In this document: one piece after another, positions 6,615-6,660 of the stretch
Numbering within the stretch: position 1 is the first letter of the stretch
Layout: the number at the start of each line of letters is the position of its first letter
From: Flammeovirgaceae bacterium
GTDB taxonomy: Bacteria > Bacteroidota > Bacteroidia > Cytophagales > Cyclobacteriaceae
Assembly: GCA_022616575.1 (NCBI GenBank)
Contig: JAKEEN010000167.1
Coordinates: 1-6,660, forward strand
DNA: 6,660 nt
Reading direction: 5' to 3'
The notes under the pieces: generated by a model
The model's database searches: none
What the model was told of the DNA's origin: nothing
The model's input: only the letters and a program-made list of their open reading frames with translations
Program-made: the position numbers and the translations under genes

Positions 6615-6660
6615 CATACATCTTCAGCACAGGCTCACGCAATGAACTTCCATTTTCAGA
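6604..6660 (-). CDS. C-terminal tail of an unidentified minus-strand gene (partial)
   Basis: Reading leftward from the right edge, one minus-strand frame is open to a TGA at 6604-6606 and gives SENGSSLREPVLKMYANS. Of the other two minus frames, one meets a stop within the last few bases of the window and the other reaches a TGA after 11 codons. If real, this gene converges on the nitrilase gene and overlaps its last 11 bases. The fragment is too short to assign a family, and an 18-codon open frame can arise by chance, so the call is tentative. Confidence 0.35.
   Translation of the reverse strand, partial: SENGSSLREPVLKMYANS

Overview
The window looks like a chromosomal segment of a Bacteroidota bacterium, probably of the Cytophagales type. 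This is inferred from moderate-to-low GC, starts without clear Shine-Dalgarno sequences, a lipoprotein built from Ig-like and DM13 domains, a MASE1-type histidine kinase and a CBS-bearing CLC transporter of the kind common in that phylum. No mobile element, CRISPR array, tRNA or rRNA is visible.

Left part (1-2114, plus strand): the 3' end of a thioredoxin-fold peroxiredoxin-like protein comes first. A 116-base gap follows, holding a GC-rich double-hairpin element that looks like a dispersed repeat. Next come two genes overlapping by ATGA: a lipoprotein (two Ig-like domains plus a C-terminal DM13 domain with its conserved cysteine) and a signal-peptide-bearing outer-membrane beta-barrel. Their coupling suggests an envelope pair, with the lipoprotein at the outer membrane beside the barrel.

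Middle part (2111-5552, minus strand): a membrane sensor histidine kinase is followed after 35 bases by a CLC anion channel/transporter with two C-terminal CBS domains, most likely one operon transcribed right to left. The beta-barrel and CLC genes converge so tightly that one TTAA supplies both stop codons. The kinase appears to have lost its true N-terminus to a one-base frameshift. A good start of a membrane domain (Trp-rich, from an ATG at 5552) lies in another frame just upstream, and the frames should meet near 5478-5500.

Right part (5553-6660): a 132-base divergent intergenic region separates the kinase from a nitrilase-branch carbon-nitrogen hydrolase with a complete Glu-Lys-Cys triad. 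A probable C-terminal tail of another minus-strand gene enters from the right edge and overlaps the end of the nitrilase gene.

Most of the window is ordinary accessory chromosome. The points most worth checking are the kinase frameshift, the DM13 lipoprotein/beta-barrel couple, the kinase-CLC operon with an atypical CLC filter, and the hairpin repeat.
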